A stretch of DNA of 64,000 bases. Origin: an uncultured Methanobacterium sp. (GTDB lineage: Archaea; Methanobacteriota; Methanobacteria; Methanobacteriales; Methanobacteriaceae). Where the stretch lies: positions 496,001 through 560,000 of the forward strand of contig NZ_OY762015.1 of the NCBI RefSeq assembly GCF_963665055.1, read 5' to 3'. Positions 29,903-38,937 of the stretch are shown in pieces. Positions within the stretch are counted from its first letter, which is position 1, and each line of letters starts with the position of its first letter. A program made the position numbers and the translations under genes. Below the pieces are notes generated by a model. The model searched no databases, was not told where the DNA came from, and worked only from the letters and a program-made list of their open reading frames with translations.

Positions 29903-30271
29903 TCAAAATAGTGATGTAAACAATATGTAAAATACAATTACAACTGCAATAAAAACCATAATCTTTAATATGGGGCTATTTATCCCTGCACTGGTGTTAA
30001 CCATTTCTTTTTTAGTTTTTTCCCCTCCCGAGTTTATTTCACAATCTACTTTGTCATCTATGTTATTATCCACTTCTGAAACTGTTATTTCCCGGGCTTC
30101 ATCTTGTCTATGATTCATAGTTTCCTTTTTAAGTTTTATCATTGATGTGCCCTCTCTAAAGCCCATGTCTTTAGCAGGACTTCCACACTCAGGACAAACC
30201 TCACCTTCCACCCGTTTAACATTACTACAATTTGGATTTGAACACATAGATGTCATTTTTAATTCCCTCAT
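29903..30271 (-). CDS. Zinc-ribbon protein with C-terminal membrane anchor
   Basis: A 122-residue protein I cannot assign. Seen: an N-terminal zinc ribbon with Cys at CSNPNC and CPEC (about residues 10-31), a charged middle, and one C-terminal membrane helix ILKIMVFIAVVIVFYILF ending at the last residues, so the domain faces the cytosol as a tail-anchored protein. It lies just beyond the CRISPR trailer and is flanked by repeat remnants. A second ribbon-plus-membrane protein is at 31452. Confidence 0.65.
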   Translation of the reverse strand: MRELKMTSMCSNPNCSNVKRVEGEVCPECGSPAKDMGFREGTSMIKLKKETMNHRQDEAREITVSEVDNNIDDKVDCEINSGGEKTKKEMVNTSAGINSPILKIMVFIAVVIVFYILFTSLF

Positions 30272-30398
30272 TATTTTTTAGTTAATAGTTCCTTAGTTCT
30301 CCTGGTGTTAAAAACTTGGTGTATCTAACATCAGTAAAGCTGGAACAATGATGAAATATTAACTAGATTGTAAGAATTAAAAAAGCTATAATTGGATC

Positions 30399-30478
30399 CA
30401 AAACTATCAAGATACCATAATTGGAGTAAAAAAGACCATATCGGGTGTAAATACTAATTGGTGGGGCTAGGAAATTTA
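30399..30478 (+). repeat. Decayed CRISPR repeat with duplicated trailer sequence
   Basis: At 30426-30452 a stretch keeps the core GACCATATCGGG of the array repeat (GACCATATTGGG) with TAAAA before and GTAAAT after. A weaker copy (ACTATCAAGATACCATAATT) starts near 30403. The sequence after it, GGGGCTAGGAAATTTACT (to 30480), resembles the sequence after the array's last repeat, GGTTAGGAAATTTAGTG (29761-29777). Confidence 0.6.
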
Positions 30479-30652
30479 CTATTGTTCTGTAGATACCTAA
30501 TAATATGAATTGGGCATACTTAAATGATTCATTACAGACCTTAAAGAACCTACATTTAAGAAAGGATAGATACCCCAGACTGGTATTTATCTGCCTAGTA
30601 TTACAGGCTGGTTAATCATGCGTTTTGAGCTTAGTCCGGGGCAGGAGTTAAT

Positions 30653-31057
30653 TTATTGTTCTCCACCAGCAGCAGTGGTTAGTTTCACGTGTTCCACGCC
30701 TTTTAGTCTCATTATCTTTTCTGTCAGGTTCCTGATTTCCTGGGCTTCTCCTTTAACCACTATTACTTCCAGACAGTTTTTCCCAGTCATGTGGATGTGC
30801 ATGGTGGCGTTTATGTAGTCCCTGAATTCATGTTGAATATCAGTCAAATCTTCCAGTACTCCCGTATACTGGTGGTTATAGATAACAGCCACTATACCTA
30901 TCCTATCCCCTTCTATGTCCTTCATCCACTGGTATCGTACGATGTAGTCCTTCAGGGCATCTCTAATTCCTTTAGATCTGGAATTATAGCCCCTATCTTT
31001 TAAAACTTCGTCGAACTCGTTTAACAATTTCTTCGGTAAGGACATGCTTATTCTCAT
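30653..31057 (-). CDS. nikR: Nickel-responsive regulator NikR
   Basis: Ribbon-helix-helix repressor with an ACT-like nickel sensor, likely to control nickel uptake, which matters in methanogens for F430, hydrogenases and CODH. From the start chosen at 31057 (MRISMSLPKK) it has 134 residues. The high-affinity nickel ligands fall at His76, His87, His89 and Cys95, exactly the positions of the E. coli protein. The frame is open 31 codons upstream, but that extension is AT-rich and unlike the family; GGGGAGATC precedes the chosen ATG. No nickel transporter is in the window. Confidence 0.95.
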   Translation of the reverse strand: MRISMSLPKKLLNEFDEVLKDRGYNSRSKGIRDALKDYIVRYQWMKDIEGDRIGIVAVIYNHQYTGVLEDLTDIQHEFRDYINATMHIHMTGKNCLEVIVVKGEAQEIRNLTEKIMRLKGVEHVKLTTAAGGEQ

Positions 31058-31078
31058 CACTGATCTCCCCCTTTTATT

Positions 31079-31140
31079 ATTCAAATTGTAACTATTTATT
31101 AAGTATGATCTAACTATTATTAAATTGTTACTATTCAAAT
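31079..31140. promoter_or_regulatory. Repeats at the nikR promoter
   Basis: ATTCAAATTGTAACTATTTA (31079-31098) and its imperfect inverse (31121-31140, 16 of 20 matches) frame the nikR upstream region. The direct element AATTGTWACTATT appears at 31084-31096 and 31123-31135, with a partial TAACTATT at 31111. They lie 22-83 bp before nikR and may be an autoregulatory operator. Confidence 0.45.
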
Positions 31141-31451
31141 TTTTTACCACAAAAACTAAAAAATATTATAGCCATTATTTTTGGGAATAAAATAGATTAA
31201 ATGGGTGTATATCGAAAAAAGAGAAAATTTAAAGTTAAAATTCATAATTTCTACAATATACATCCATTAATATTGAAATATTGAAAATTTTAGGGATGAA
31301 AATTAATATATTCTTTCAAACAGCAAAAAATTATTATACAAACTGGTAATAATCACCACAACATTTTTTTTATATTGTTATGATTAACTGGTTTATACTC
31401 TTCTGGAATATCCAATAAGATTAAATGAGGGGTTAATGTATTTAGTATAAG

Positions 31452-31871
<420 letters not shown>

Positions 31872-32312
31872 CTCATCATTTTTTTGATTAATATTCTTTT
31901 GATTAATTTTTAAACTATTTTTTTCCTTTAAAAAATCTTTTTCTTCCTTTAAAATCTTTTTTCCTTTAAGAACATGTACTTCCGTTCCAATCTATTGTTT
32001 TTAAAAAAACCAGTTGTTTAAGTTTAACTGTTCCGTTTAAAACATATCTGCACTTTTTAAAGACTTTTATAGTTGATTTAGGGGATATTTTTCTATTTAG
32101 AGAACTGTTTTGGGTTTAAATAGTTTATGGTGATTTTAATTTAGATTGCTTTCCATAAAAAGATAAAGAGAATAATTATATTAGATTGTTTTTCTTAAAT
32201 TATAATCCGGAACTAATTAATAAAAGTAGATTGGTTCAAATCTAACATTACAAGAAGGTTTAACATTACAAAAGGCATTTAATTCGATTTATAATCAAGG
32301 AGTTATAGAAAA
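31872..32312 (+). other. 440-bp intergenic region before the HisG-like gene
   Basis: AT-rich with T-runs just after the zinc-ribbon gene, probably termination. Imperfect repeats of CTTTAAAAWYTTTTT (31925-31965) are seen. A good AAGGAG ribbon for the ribosome lies at 32297-32302 before the ATG at 32313. No gene or RNA is recognisable. Confidence 0.4.
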
Positions 32313-33302
32313 ATGGAAAAAATAATACTCGGACTTCCTAAAGGAAGTTTAAATAATGTTAACAGGGGAAACACATACCAATTATTTGTTGATGCAGGTT
32401 ATGAGGTTCGCGGATACGAACCAGGTAAGGAAGAAAATGAAATTACCATATTAAATGACCCGGAAATAAAAGGATTCTTAACCAGACCCCAAAGTGCCCC
32501 GGTAGAGCTTAACCGGCAAATCTTAGACATAGCTATAATAGGAGAAGATTGGGCCAGAGAAGAATCAGTGAATGTGGAAGGAAAACTCATAAGGAAAGTG
32601 GGTGATCTGGATTACGGTCAAACCAGACTGATAGTAGCAGTACCCAATGAAGACCCCTATGAATCTCTTTCAGACTTCTTCCGGGCCAATAAAGATAGGA
32701 AAAATCCCATACTATGCTTCACAGAATACCCCAACCTCACCCGACAGTTCTTCATGGAAAATGAGGGCTACCAGGAATTATTCGGTGAAAGTAAACCATT
32801 AGTTCAGGTACGTGGTCTGTGGGATGGGGACAATGAAATGGTCCAGATCATAAACTCAGACGGTGCCACCGAAGTTTACATAGCTAAGGGAGCAGATCTG
32901 ATAGTGGACAACACTCAAACTGGAAGCAGCCTCCGAAAAGCAGGATTGAAGATCTTAGAAACCATAATGGAGTCCAGTGCAGGATTATACGCTGGTCCCA
33001 GCTGCACACAGGAGAAGGCAGAAAAAGCAAAAATAATATTTGAACAGTTATTCGGGGCAATCAACGCTCGAAGATACTTTGATGTGAAATTCAACATTGC
33101 CAACCAGAGGGTGGATGATGTGAAAAACTTCCTCCTCTCCAATGAATACTGTTCTGATGAGCCTACAGTAGTGGCTGGAAGCAGCTTCTCCCAGGTCAAT
33201 GTTTTAATTCCGAAAAATAAATTCCCAGAAATGTTAAAAGGAATAAAAACCTTCGGAGCTTCGGCTATAGTCAGGGAAAATGTTAAGCAGTATGTTCAGT
33301 AA
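32313..33302 (+). CDS. ATP phosphoribosyltransferase-like protein (divergent HisG, long form)
   Basis: HisG couples ATP and PRPP in the first step of histidine synthesis. The 329 residues include a periplasmic-binding-like double domain and a C-terminal regulatory domain (about 240-329). Seen: GLPKGSL at 8-14, DIAIIGEDW, and the PRPP-type loop ADLIVDNTQTGSSLRKAGL in place of the usual ADLI-DL-STG-TL. No other his genes are nearby, and the sequence is far from the short HisG usual for these organisms, so this may be a paralogue with another role. ATG at 32313 is supported by AAGGAG. Confidence 0.7.
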   Translation: MEKIILGLPKGSLNNVNRGNTYQLFVDAGYEVRGYEPGKEENEITILNDPEIKGFLTRPQSAPVELNRQILDIAIIGEDWAREESVNVEGKLIRKVGDLDYGQTRLIVAVPNEDPYESLSDFFRANKDRKNPILCFTEYPNLTRQFFMENEGYQELFGESKPLVQVRGLWDGDNEMVQIINSDGATEVYIAKGADLIVDNTQTGSSLRKAGLKILETIMESSAGLYAGPSCTQEKAEKAKIIFEQLFGAINARRYFDVKFNIANQRVDDVKNFLLSNEYCSDEPTVVAGSSFSQVNVLIPKNKFPEMLKGIKTFGASAIVRENVKQYVQ

Positions 33303-33469
33303 ATCGGGGTACAAAGTAAATTTGGGTATAATCTAGTCTGTAATTTGGTTGATGATCTGGTTAATAATCTATTATCAACCAAGCCGGACCTAGGTTTATC
33401 CAAGCAATATTGGGTCCTGAATCAGTGTCAGTAACCTATTATTAACCAAGCATGACATGGGGGGATTGA

Positions 33470-34237
33470 ATGGAACAGTTTCTGATTACTCCAGCAGCAG
33501 GTAAAAGATTAATTGCCAGAGCATTAAAAGAACATCATGCCATTAAAAAAGCCCTAAAGGATGGAACAGTTGTCATAATAGCAGGAACAACCAATGGTTA
33601 CGTGGCTGAAGAAATTTTATCATTCCTTGGCCAACAGGAAGATTTCTCCAGGAAAAGATTCTTCAGGGGAATTGTACTACCCCCTGTGGGACTAACTGAT
33701 AAGACAGGACGACTTAAATCTGAAACTGAATTTCCAGGTGATGTGGTAATAGTTAATGGTACTTGGAAGAAAGGTTTAACCATATTCGATGTTGTGGATG
33801 ACCTTAAGGAAGGGGACGTGATTTTAAAGGGTGCTAATGCCGTAAATTCTCTTAAAAATAAGGCTGCCATCTATATTGGCCATCCTCAGGGTGGAACCAT
33901 TGGGGTAGCATTACAAGCAGTTATTGGCCGCAGGGTGCGTTTAATCCTTCCGGTGGGGCTTGAAAAAAGGGTCCACACTGATCTGGATGATCTTGCACTG
34001 AAATTTAATACTCCGGGTAACCATGGGCCCCGGCTTTTACCGGTAGTGGGAGAAGTCTTCACTGAAATAGAGGCCATTTCCAGTTTAACCGGTGCCACTG
34101 CAGAATTGGTAGCTGCAGGTGGAGTTGCTGGTGCAGAAGGCTCAATCTGGATTGCAGTCAGTGGTAAATCTTCTGAAATGGAGGCTGCCCAGAAGCTGAT
34201 AAAATCTATTACAAAGGAACCTGCCTTCTCTTTGTAA
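33470..34237 (+). CDS. Conserved hypothetical protein, possible sugar-isomerase-like fold
   Basis: A 255-residue cytosolic protein that I do not recognise. It alternates strands and helices: ITPAAGKRLIARAL, TVVIIAGTTNGYVAEEIL, AAIYIGHPQGGTIGVALQAV, then a glycine/alanine-rich GATAELVAAGGVAGAEGS near the C-terminus. The glycine loops after strands suggest phosphate or nucleotide binding, perhaps like the ISOCOT (DeoR/ribose-isomerase) fold, but this is a guess. Start ATG behind GGGGG. It lies 167 bp after the HisG-like gene and may share its transcript. Confidence 0.6.
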   Translation: MEQFLITPAAGKRLIARALKEHHAIKKALKDGTVVIIAGTTNGYVAEEILSFLGQQEDFSRKRFFRGIVLPPVGLTDKTGRLKSETEFPGDVVIVNGTWKKGLTIFDVVDDLKEGDVILKGANAVNSLKNKAAIYIGHPQGGTIGVALQAVIGRRVRLILPVGLEKRVHTDLDDLALKFNTPGNHGPRLLPVVGEVFTEIEAISSLTGATAELVAAGGVAGAEGSIWIAVSGKSSEMEAAQKLIKSITKEPAFSL

Positions 34238-34280
34238 AAAGGAACTGCATTCTATCTATACTGCATTCTCTTTATAAAAA

Positions 34281-34360
34281 AGGATTACATTCTCTTTAAA
34301 CTGTCTTCTCTTTATAAAAAAGAATTAGATTCTCTTTAAACTGTCTTCTCTTTATAAAAA
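34281..34360 (+). repeat. 40-bp tandem repeat between convergent genes
   Basis: Two 40-bp units (34281-34320 and 34321-34360) differ at only two or three bases near the start. Partial copies with TTCTCTTTATAAAAA lie before them. Each unit ends in TTTATAAAAA. They sit between the 3' ends of two genes. Confidence 0.8.
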
Positions 34361-34434
34361 AAGAATTTTGTCTTATATAAAAAGAACCCAGCAATCTTAA
34401 CATGTGATTAATTCATTATTTTTCTTGATTAATT

Positions 34435-35823
34435 TTAGTATTTCTCAAGGAGTAAATCCACTTCCCTTTCAGAGGATAACTTTCCCAGAGCTTCGTATTC
34501 TGCACTTTTGACTGCCAGGTAAGATCTGGAAAGACCCTCTCCCAAAGCATCTAAAATAACTTTATCCTTTTTAAGATTAGCAAGGGCTTCTTTCAGACTA
34601 CTGGGAAGCAGTTTAACTCCCATTTCCTCCATTTCTGCCGCTGATAAATTGGCAGGGTCTTTTTGGATTGGATGTGGAAGTTCCATCTTTTTACGGATAC
34701 CATCAAGTCCTGCACTAATCACCACTCCTAAAGCTAGGTAAGGATTAGCTGATGCATCCACAGTTTTAACTTCAAAGTGCAGTATCCTACCATCATCTTC
34801 ACGGATTACTCTTATAGCTGCCTCACGGTTGTTAAAACCCCATACCTGAAATGCTCCACTCCACATCTGGGGTCTTATCCTGCGGTAAGATCTAGGGATG
34901 GGGGTGGTTATGGCAGCAAGTGAAGGCAAATGATACAGTATTCCGGCTATGAATTGTTCCCCAACTTCACTAAGACCATAGTCAGCTTTAGAGTCATGTA
35001 AAATATTCTCATCATCCTGCCACAGGCTAAGATGAAGATGGCAGCCATTACCCGCAGTATCTGGGAAAATTTTGGGAATAAAAGATGCTTTAAGGCCGTG
35101 TTTTGATGCAATGGCCTTCACTGTCTCCCGATAAACAATCTGATTATCAGCTGCACTCAGCGCATCAGAATACATGATAGTTATTTCGTGCTGGCCCGGA
35201 CCAGACTCAGGATAATACTGCTGGACGACGATGTTCTGGGCAATTAATGCTTCAACTATATCGCTGATGATGTGTTGGTTTAAATCCATTGAGTAGGTGG
35301 ATGCAAAGGAAGTAAACTCGGATGGTTTGATTGATACACCATTAATGTTCTTTTTATTATTTCTACCATTCTTATTATCCCTCTTTTCATCATCAGGTTT
35401 TAGGAGGTAAAATTCATTTTCAAAAGCTGCTTTAACATTTAAACCTTCTTCCTGAATGGCGGTGATCATTTTTTTTAAAAATCCACGGGGACAGTTATCC
35501 CAGACCTTTCCCTCATGAAACATATCACCCATAACCCGAGCATGACCTGGAGCATAGGGTATTGGTGTTAAAGTTGACATATCTCCCTTTAAATTTATTT
35601 CACCCACTGGATCCAGGCCGCATCCTGCTACCACTCCATCGTACATCACTGGAACCCCCTGCTGAGCACGTGAGATACCCACTGAGACTTCCTGATCCTT
35701 AATTTCGTCCACACGAACTGCTTTTGCCCGGATGATATTGGCATTATCACACCATAATACTCTTATAAAACAGGGTTTGGAGTTTGATATATTATTTTCC
35801 TTCATTAATGTCACCGTTGGCAT
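34435..35823 (-). CDS. Glutamine synthetase family protein (non-canonical)
   Basis: A GS-fold ligase of 462 residues, with all main catalytic segments: the metal Glu in FENEFYLL (about 137), GPGQHEI, GCHLHLSLW, PRSYRRIRP and NREAAIRV. It lacks the NLYDLPP adenylylation loop of GS-I and has an Asn/Lys-rich insert at about 148-160, so it is probably not the housekeeping glutamine synthetase. Family relatives ligate glutamate to amines or other amino acids, so the substrate is open. Converges with the unknown gene at 33470. Confidence 0.82.
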   Translation of the reverse strand: MPTVTLMKENNISNSKPCFIRVLWCDNANIIRAKAVRVDEIKDQEVSVGISRAQQGVPVMYDGVVAGCGLDPVGEINLKGDMSTLTPIPYAPGHARVMGDMFHEGKVWDNCPRGFLKKMITAIQEEGLNVKAAFENEFYLLKPDDEKRDNKNGRNNKKNINGVSIKPSEFTSFASTYSMDLNQHIISDIVEALIAQNIVVQQYYPESGPGQHEITIMYSDALSAADNQIVYRETVKAIASKHGLKASFIPKIFPDTAGNGCHLHLSLWQDDENILHDSKADYGLSEVGEQFIAGILYHLPSLAAITTPIPRSYRRIRPQMWSGAFQVWGFNNREAAIRVIREDDGRILHFEVKTVDASANPYLALGVVISAGLDGIRKKMELPHPIQKDPANLSAAEMEEMGVKLLPSSLKEALANLKKDKVILDALGEGLSRSYLAVKSAEYEALGKLSSEREVDLLLEKY

Positions 35824-35937
35824 TATGTCCTAGTAATCAAGGCTCTTTACTATTTAATTGATTAAGACTTATGATAATTTAACATTGATTATGGCTCCGG
35901 ATTATTTAACTGTAATGATGGAATTATCAGTATATTT

Positions 35938-36114
35938 AATGAATCTGATATCTTCATCTTAGATATTAATGAATTGAAGATATTGATTTTAGATATTATG
36001 AATTGTAAATCTTATCTGTAAATCTTAATGAAGTAAATCTAATCTGTAGAATGTAATGATCTGAGATCTTAATCTGCAGATGTTTATTATTGTAAATTTT
36101 AATCTGGAGATCTT
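35938..36114. repeat. Six degenerate 30-bp tandem units
   Basis: Units of 28-31 bp start AATGAA and end in a TAGATATT/TAGAATGT/CAGATGT-type element. They begin at 35938, 35968, 35998, 36027, 36055 and 36084. The first two are closest to each other. They fill the gap between the GS-like gene and the 3' end of lhr. Confidence 0.65.
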
Positions 36115-36176
36115 ACTTAAAGAGGGTAAAATTTAGTCATGATTAATTAATGAACACATTAAAAAAAGAAGTATCT

Positions 36177-38756
36177 TCAACCATCTATTTTCTTAATAAT
36201 GGCTTCATGCATTCTTCTAATGAATTCTATTCTTTCTTCATACTTTAAAACATCGAGGTATCCCTGGGATACCAGGTTAAAAGCAAATGGTGATGGTATT
36301 TTGGTATTTATGTGTTTTATCTCCATTTTACCATCTTCAATCATTTTTAACACGTTCAGGGCATTTTTAACATCCATGAAGTCTTCGGTAACTTCTCTCC
36401 TGGCTTCCTTGAGAATGGGGAAGTTGGGGTCCAGTTCCTTCACGAACTTTAAGAGAATCTTACCCTTAACCTGCTGACGCCCCACAGACTTCTCCTGGCC
36501 CTTATAACGCCGGAGAATCATGAGTGAACGTCCAGCACAGTGTCTGAATCTTCCAGCCAGTGTCTCGGTACGGTCAATTGCTTCTTTAAGGTATTCTTCC
36601 AGGTTTTCAGATGTGAGCTCCTGGAAAGCCTCCAGTGCACCGATCTTACCCTCACTGGAAAGGTAGAATCCATTATCAGAGATGGATATCATAACATCGT
36701 GCCGGTACCTTCGGGCAATAATGTAGGCCAGGGCACGGCTTAACACATCGTTAACCCTTCTCCCAAAGAGTGAATGGAACACCACAAATTTACGGCCACC
36801 GAAACCGGTGTAATACTCCACCAGGAGAGTTTTAAGGTTCGGTACCACTGCATAGAGGTACTGCTCCCGGAAGTACTGGTAGATGGAGTGGGCAGCATTG
36901 TGATCCAGGTAAAGATACTGGTGTATGAATTCAATGATTTCCTCTTTACTTCTGCCCTTTTTAAATTCCCATTCCAGTATTCCTCTGAACTTCCCAATGG
37001 ACATTGCCAGATCAAAGGACAATGGTAGTTGTTCTGAAAACCAGGAGGGAATGGTTGGGGGGCCAGAGGCAGGGCTGACATTCACACTCATTCCACGGGC
37101 ATAATTGAAACGGTATATCCTGCCACCTAATACGAAACTATCGCCTTTTTTAAGTTTTTCCATGAAGTCTTCTTCAATACGGCCCACCACTTCTCCGCCA
37201 CATTTCACCACTGCAGCACTGCGGTCGGGTATGGTCCCGATATTGGTTGAATATAACATACGGGCCAGTTTACCCCTTTTTCCCATGCGGTTTTCATCCC
37301 AGTCCACCCATATCTTGGCGTAGACGTAACGGTCCTCCAATCGGGTGTACTCACCGGCTAGATAGCTCAGTACACTGTGATAATCCTCTTTACTCAGTTC
37401 ACGGTAGGGGTAACTTCCCTGGATAAGCTGGAGTGCTTCATCCAGGTCCCATCGCTGTTCAATGGCCATACCATATATTTGCTGGGATAAAACATCCAGA
37501 CAGTTTTCAGGGATGTGTATCTCGTCGATTTTCCCTTCTATGGCGTTTTTAAGAATGAGAGCACATTCCACCAGGTCGTCACGGTCCACCACCATCATCC
37601 TACCTTTAGATTTTTCATGCAACTGGTGGCCACTTCGACCTATTCTTTGTAGGGCTCTGGAAACAGATTTGGGGCTGGAAACCAGTACCACCAGGTCAAT
37701 GTAACCAATATCTATTCCCAGCTCCAGGCTGGTGGATGAGACCACAACCTTCAGTTTACCCTCCTTTAACTTGTTTTCTGCTTCCAGTCGCAGCTCCCTG
37801 GAGAGACTGGAATGGTGGGCCATGATATTCTGGTCATGGTAACTATCAGGGTACCTTTTTTTAAGGTTGAAAACCACACTTTCAGTACCACTGCGGGTGT
37901 TGGTGAATATGAGGGTGGTTTGGTGTTCCTGGATGAGATCATGGAGCATCCGGTACATGGCCTTGTTGGTTTCATCAGGTTCTGTGGCTATAATGTCCTT
38001 AACCGGGCAGATGACTTCCATGTCCAGCTGTTTAAGGTAATTCACATCCACAATGAGACAGTCACGTGGCTGGCCATAGGAGTAGCCCACCAAAAATTCT
38101 GCCATCCTCTCCAGGGGGTGTACAGTGGCACTGAGACCAATACGTACAAATCCACCAGTGAGGTGTTCCAGCCTCTCCAGGCTCAGGCTTAGGTGCACTC
38201 CACGTTTGTTCTCTGCCAGGGAATGTATCTCATCTATAATCACGTAGCGAACCTTAGAAAGTTTTTCCCTGAACTTGGGTGCACAGAGAAGAATTGAAAG
38301 AGATTCGGGGGTGGTAATGAGGATGTGAGGGGGCTTTTTAAGCATCTTGGATCTTTCATACTGGCTGGTGTCCCCGGTACGCACTGCCTTACGAATACCA
38401 AGCTCGTGCCCAGCTATTTTTTCAATCTCAGTTAATGGTTCTTCCAGGTTCTTCTCAATATCATTATCCAGTGCCTTTAATGGGGATATGTACAGGCAGT
38501 AAACCCTGTCTTCCAGGATTTCCTGGTCAGCCAGACGTGTTAATTCGCTGATTATGGATAAAAATGCAGTGAGGGTTTTACCGGAACCTGTGGGTGATGA
38601 AACCAGCACATTTTTTCCCTGGTGTATATCTACAATGGACTGACGTTGTGCCTCGGAAAAGGTTTTAAACTTCCCTTGGAACCATTCCCTTGCCCAGGGA
38701 TGTAAAATTTTATAAATATCCTTATCAGAATATTTTTTATCCTGTCTTACTATCAT
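36177..38756 (-). CDS. lhr: Lhr-type superfamily 2 DNA helicase
   Basis: An ATP-dependent 3'-5' helicase of the archaeal Lhr core type (859 residues), implicated in DNA repair. Seen: the Q-type motif SEAQRQ (35-39), Walker A PTGSGKT (55-61), DEIH with SLAENKRGVHLSL, motif III SATVHPLERMAEF, and QRIGRSGHQLHEKSKGR motif VI, followed by the winged-helix and beta-barrel C-terminal half typical of Lhr. The phosphoesterase gene upstream on the same strand is a recurrent partner in archaea and bacteria. Confidence 0.94.
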   Translation of the reverse strand: MIVRQDKKYSDKDIYKILHPWAREWFQGKFKTFSEAQRQSIVDIHQGKNVLVSSPTGSGKTLTAFLSIISELTRLADQEILEDRVYCLYISPLKALDNDIEKNLEEPLTEIEKIAGHELGIRKAVRTGDTSQYERSKMLKKPPHILITTPESLSILLCAPKFREKLSKVRYVIIDEIHSLAENKRGVHLSLSLERLEHLTGGFVRIGLSATVHPLERMAEFLVGYSYGQPRDCLIVDVNYLKQLDMEVICPVKDIIATEPDETNKAMYRMLHDLIQEHQTTLIFTNTRSGTESVVFNLKKRYPDSYHDQNIMAHHSSLSRELRLEAENKLKEGKLKVVVSSTSLELGIDIGYIDLVVLVSSPKSVSRALQRIGRSGHQLHEKSKGRMMVVDRDDLVECALILKNAIEGKIDEIHIPENCLDVLSQQIYGMAIEQRWDLDEALQLIQGSYPYRELSKEDYHSVLSYLAGEYTRLEDRYVYAKIWVDWDENRMGKRGKLARMLYSTNIGTIPDRSAAVVKCGGEVVGRIEEDFMEKLKKGDSFVLGGRIYRFNYARGMSVNVSPASGPPTIPSWFSEQLPLSFDLAMSIGKFRGILEWEFKKGRSKEEIIEFIHQYLYLDHNAAHSIYQYFREQYLYAVVPNLKTLLVEYYTGFGGRKFVVFHSLFGRRVNDVLSRALAYIIARRYRHDVMISISDNGFYLSSEGKIGALEAFQELTSENLEEYLKEAIDRTETLAGRFRHCAGRSLMILRRYKGQEKSVGRQQVKGKILLKFVKELDPNFPILKEARREVTEDFMDVKNALNVLKMIEDGKMEIKHINTKIPSPFAFNLVSQGYLDVLKYEERIEFIRRMHEAIIKKIDG

Positions 38757-38937
38757 TTTATCTTAAATTTTAATAACTCTTTTAATGTGATTTAGGACCT
38801 TTTTATGGATTTAAGCTCATTTTATTGATTTAAGTTTGTTTTAAAGAATTGTGATTTTTTTTTTAATGATTGAGAGTGTTTTTAATGATTTTGAATGTTT
38901 TTTTAATGATTTAAAGTTGTTTTCATAATTTTGCCCA
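38757..38937. other. T-rich repeats between lhr and the phosphoesterase gene
   Basis: Imperfect repeats of TTTTTAATGATT at about 38858, 38879 and 38902, with a 20-23 bp period. On the minus strand these are A-runs upstream of lhr. No gene is seen. Confidence 0.4.

Noticed and set aside
30426..30452. A second active CRISPR array
   Set aside because: Only one or two decayed units, no spacer between intact repeats, and no leader; treated as a remnant.
30653..31150. A 31-residue N-terminal extension of NikR
   Set aside because: The extension is AT-rich, overlaps the promoter repeats, and the shorter start gives residue numbers identical to known NikR ligands.
35938..36114. A CRISPR array of 30-bp units
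   Set aside because: Units are contiguous with no unique spacers, so it is a tandem repeat, not CRISPR.
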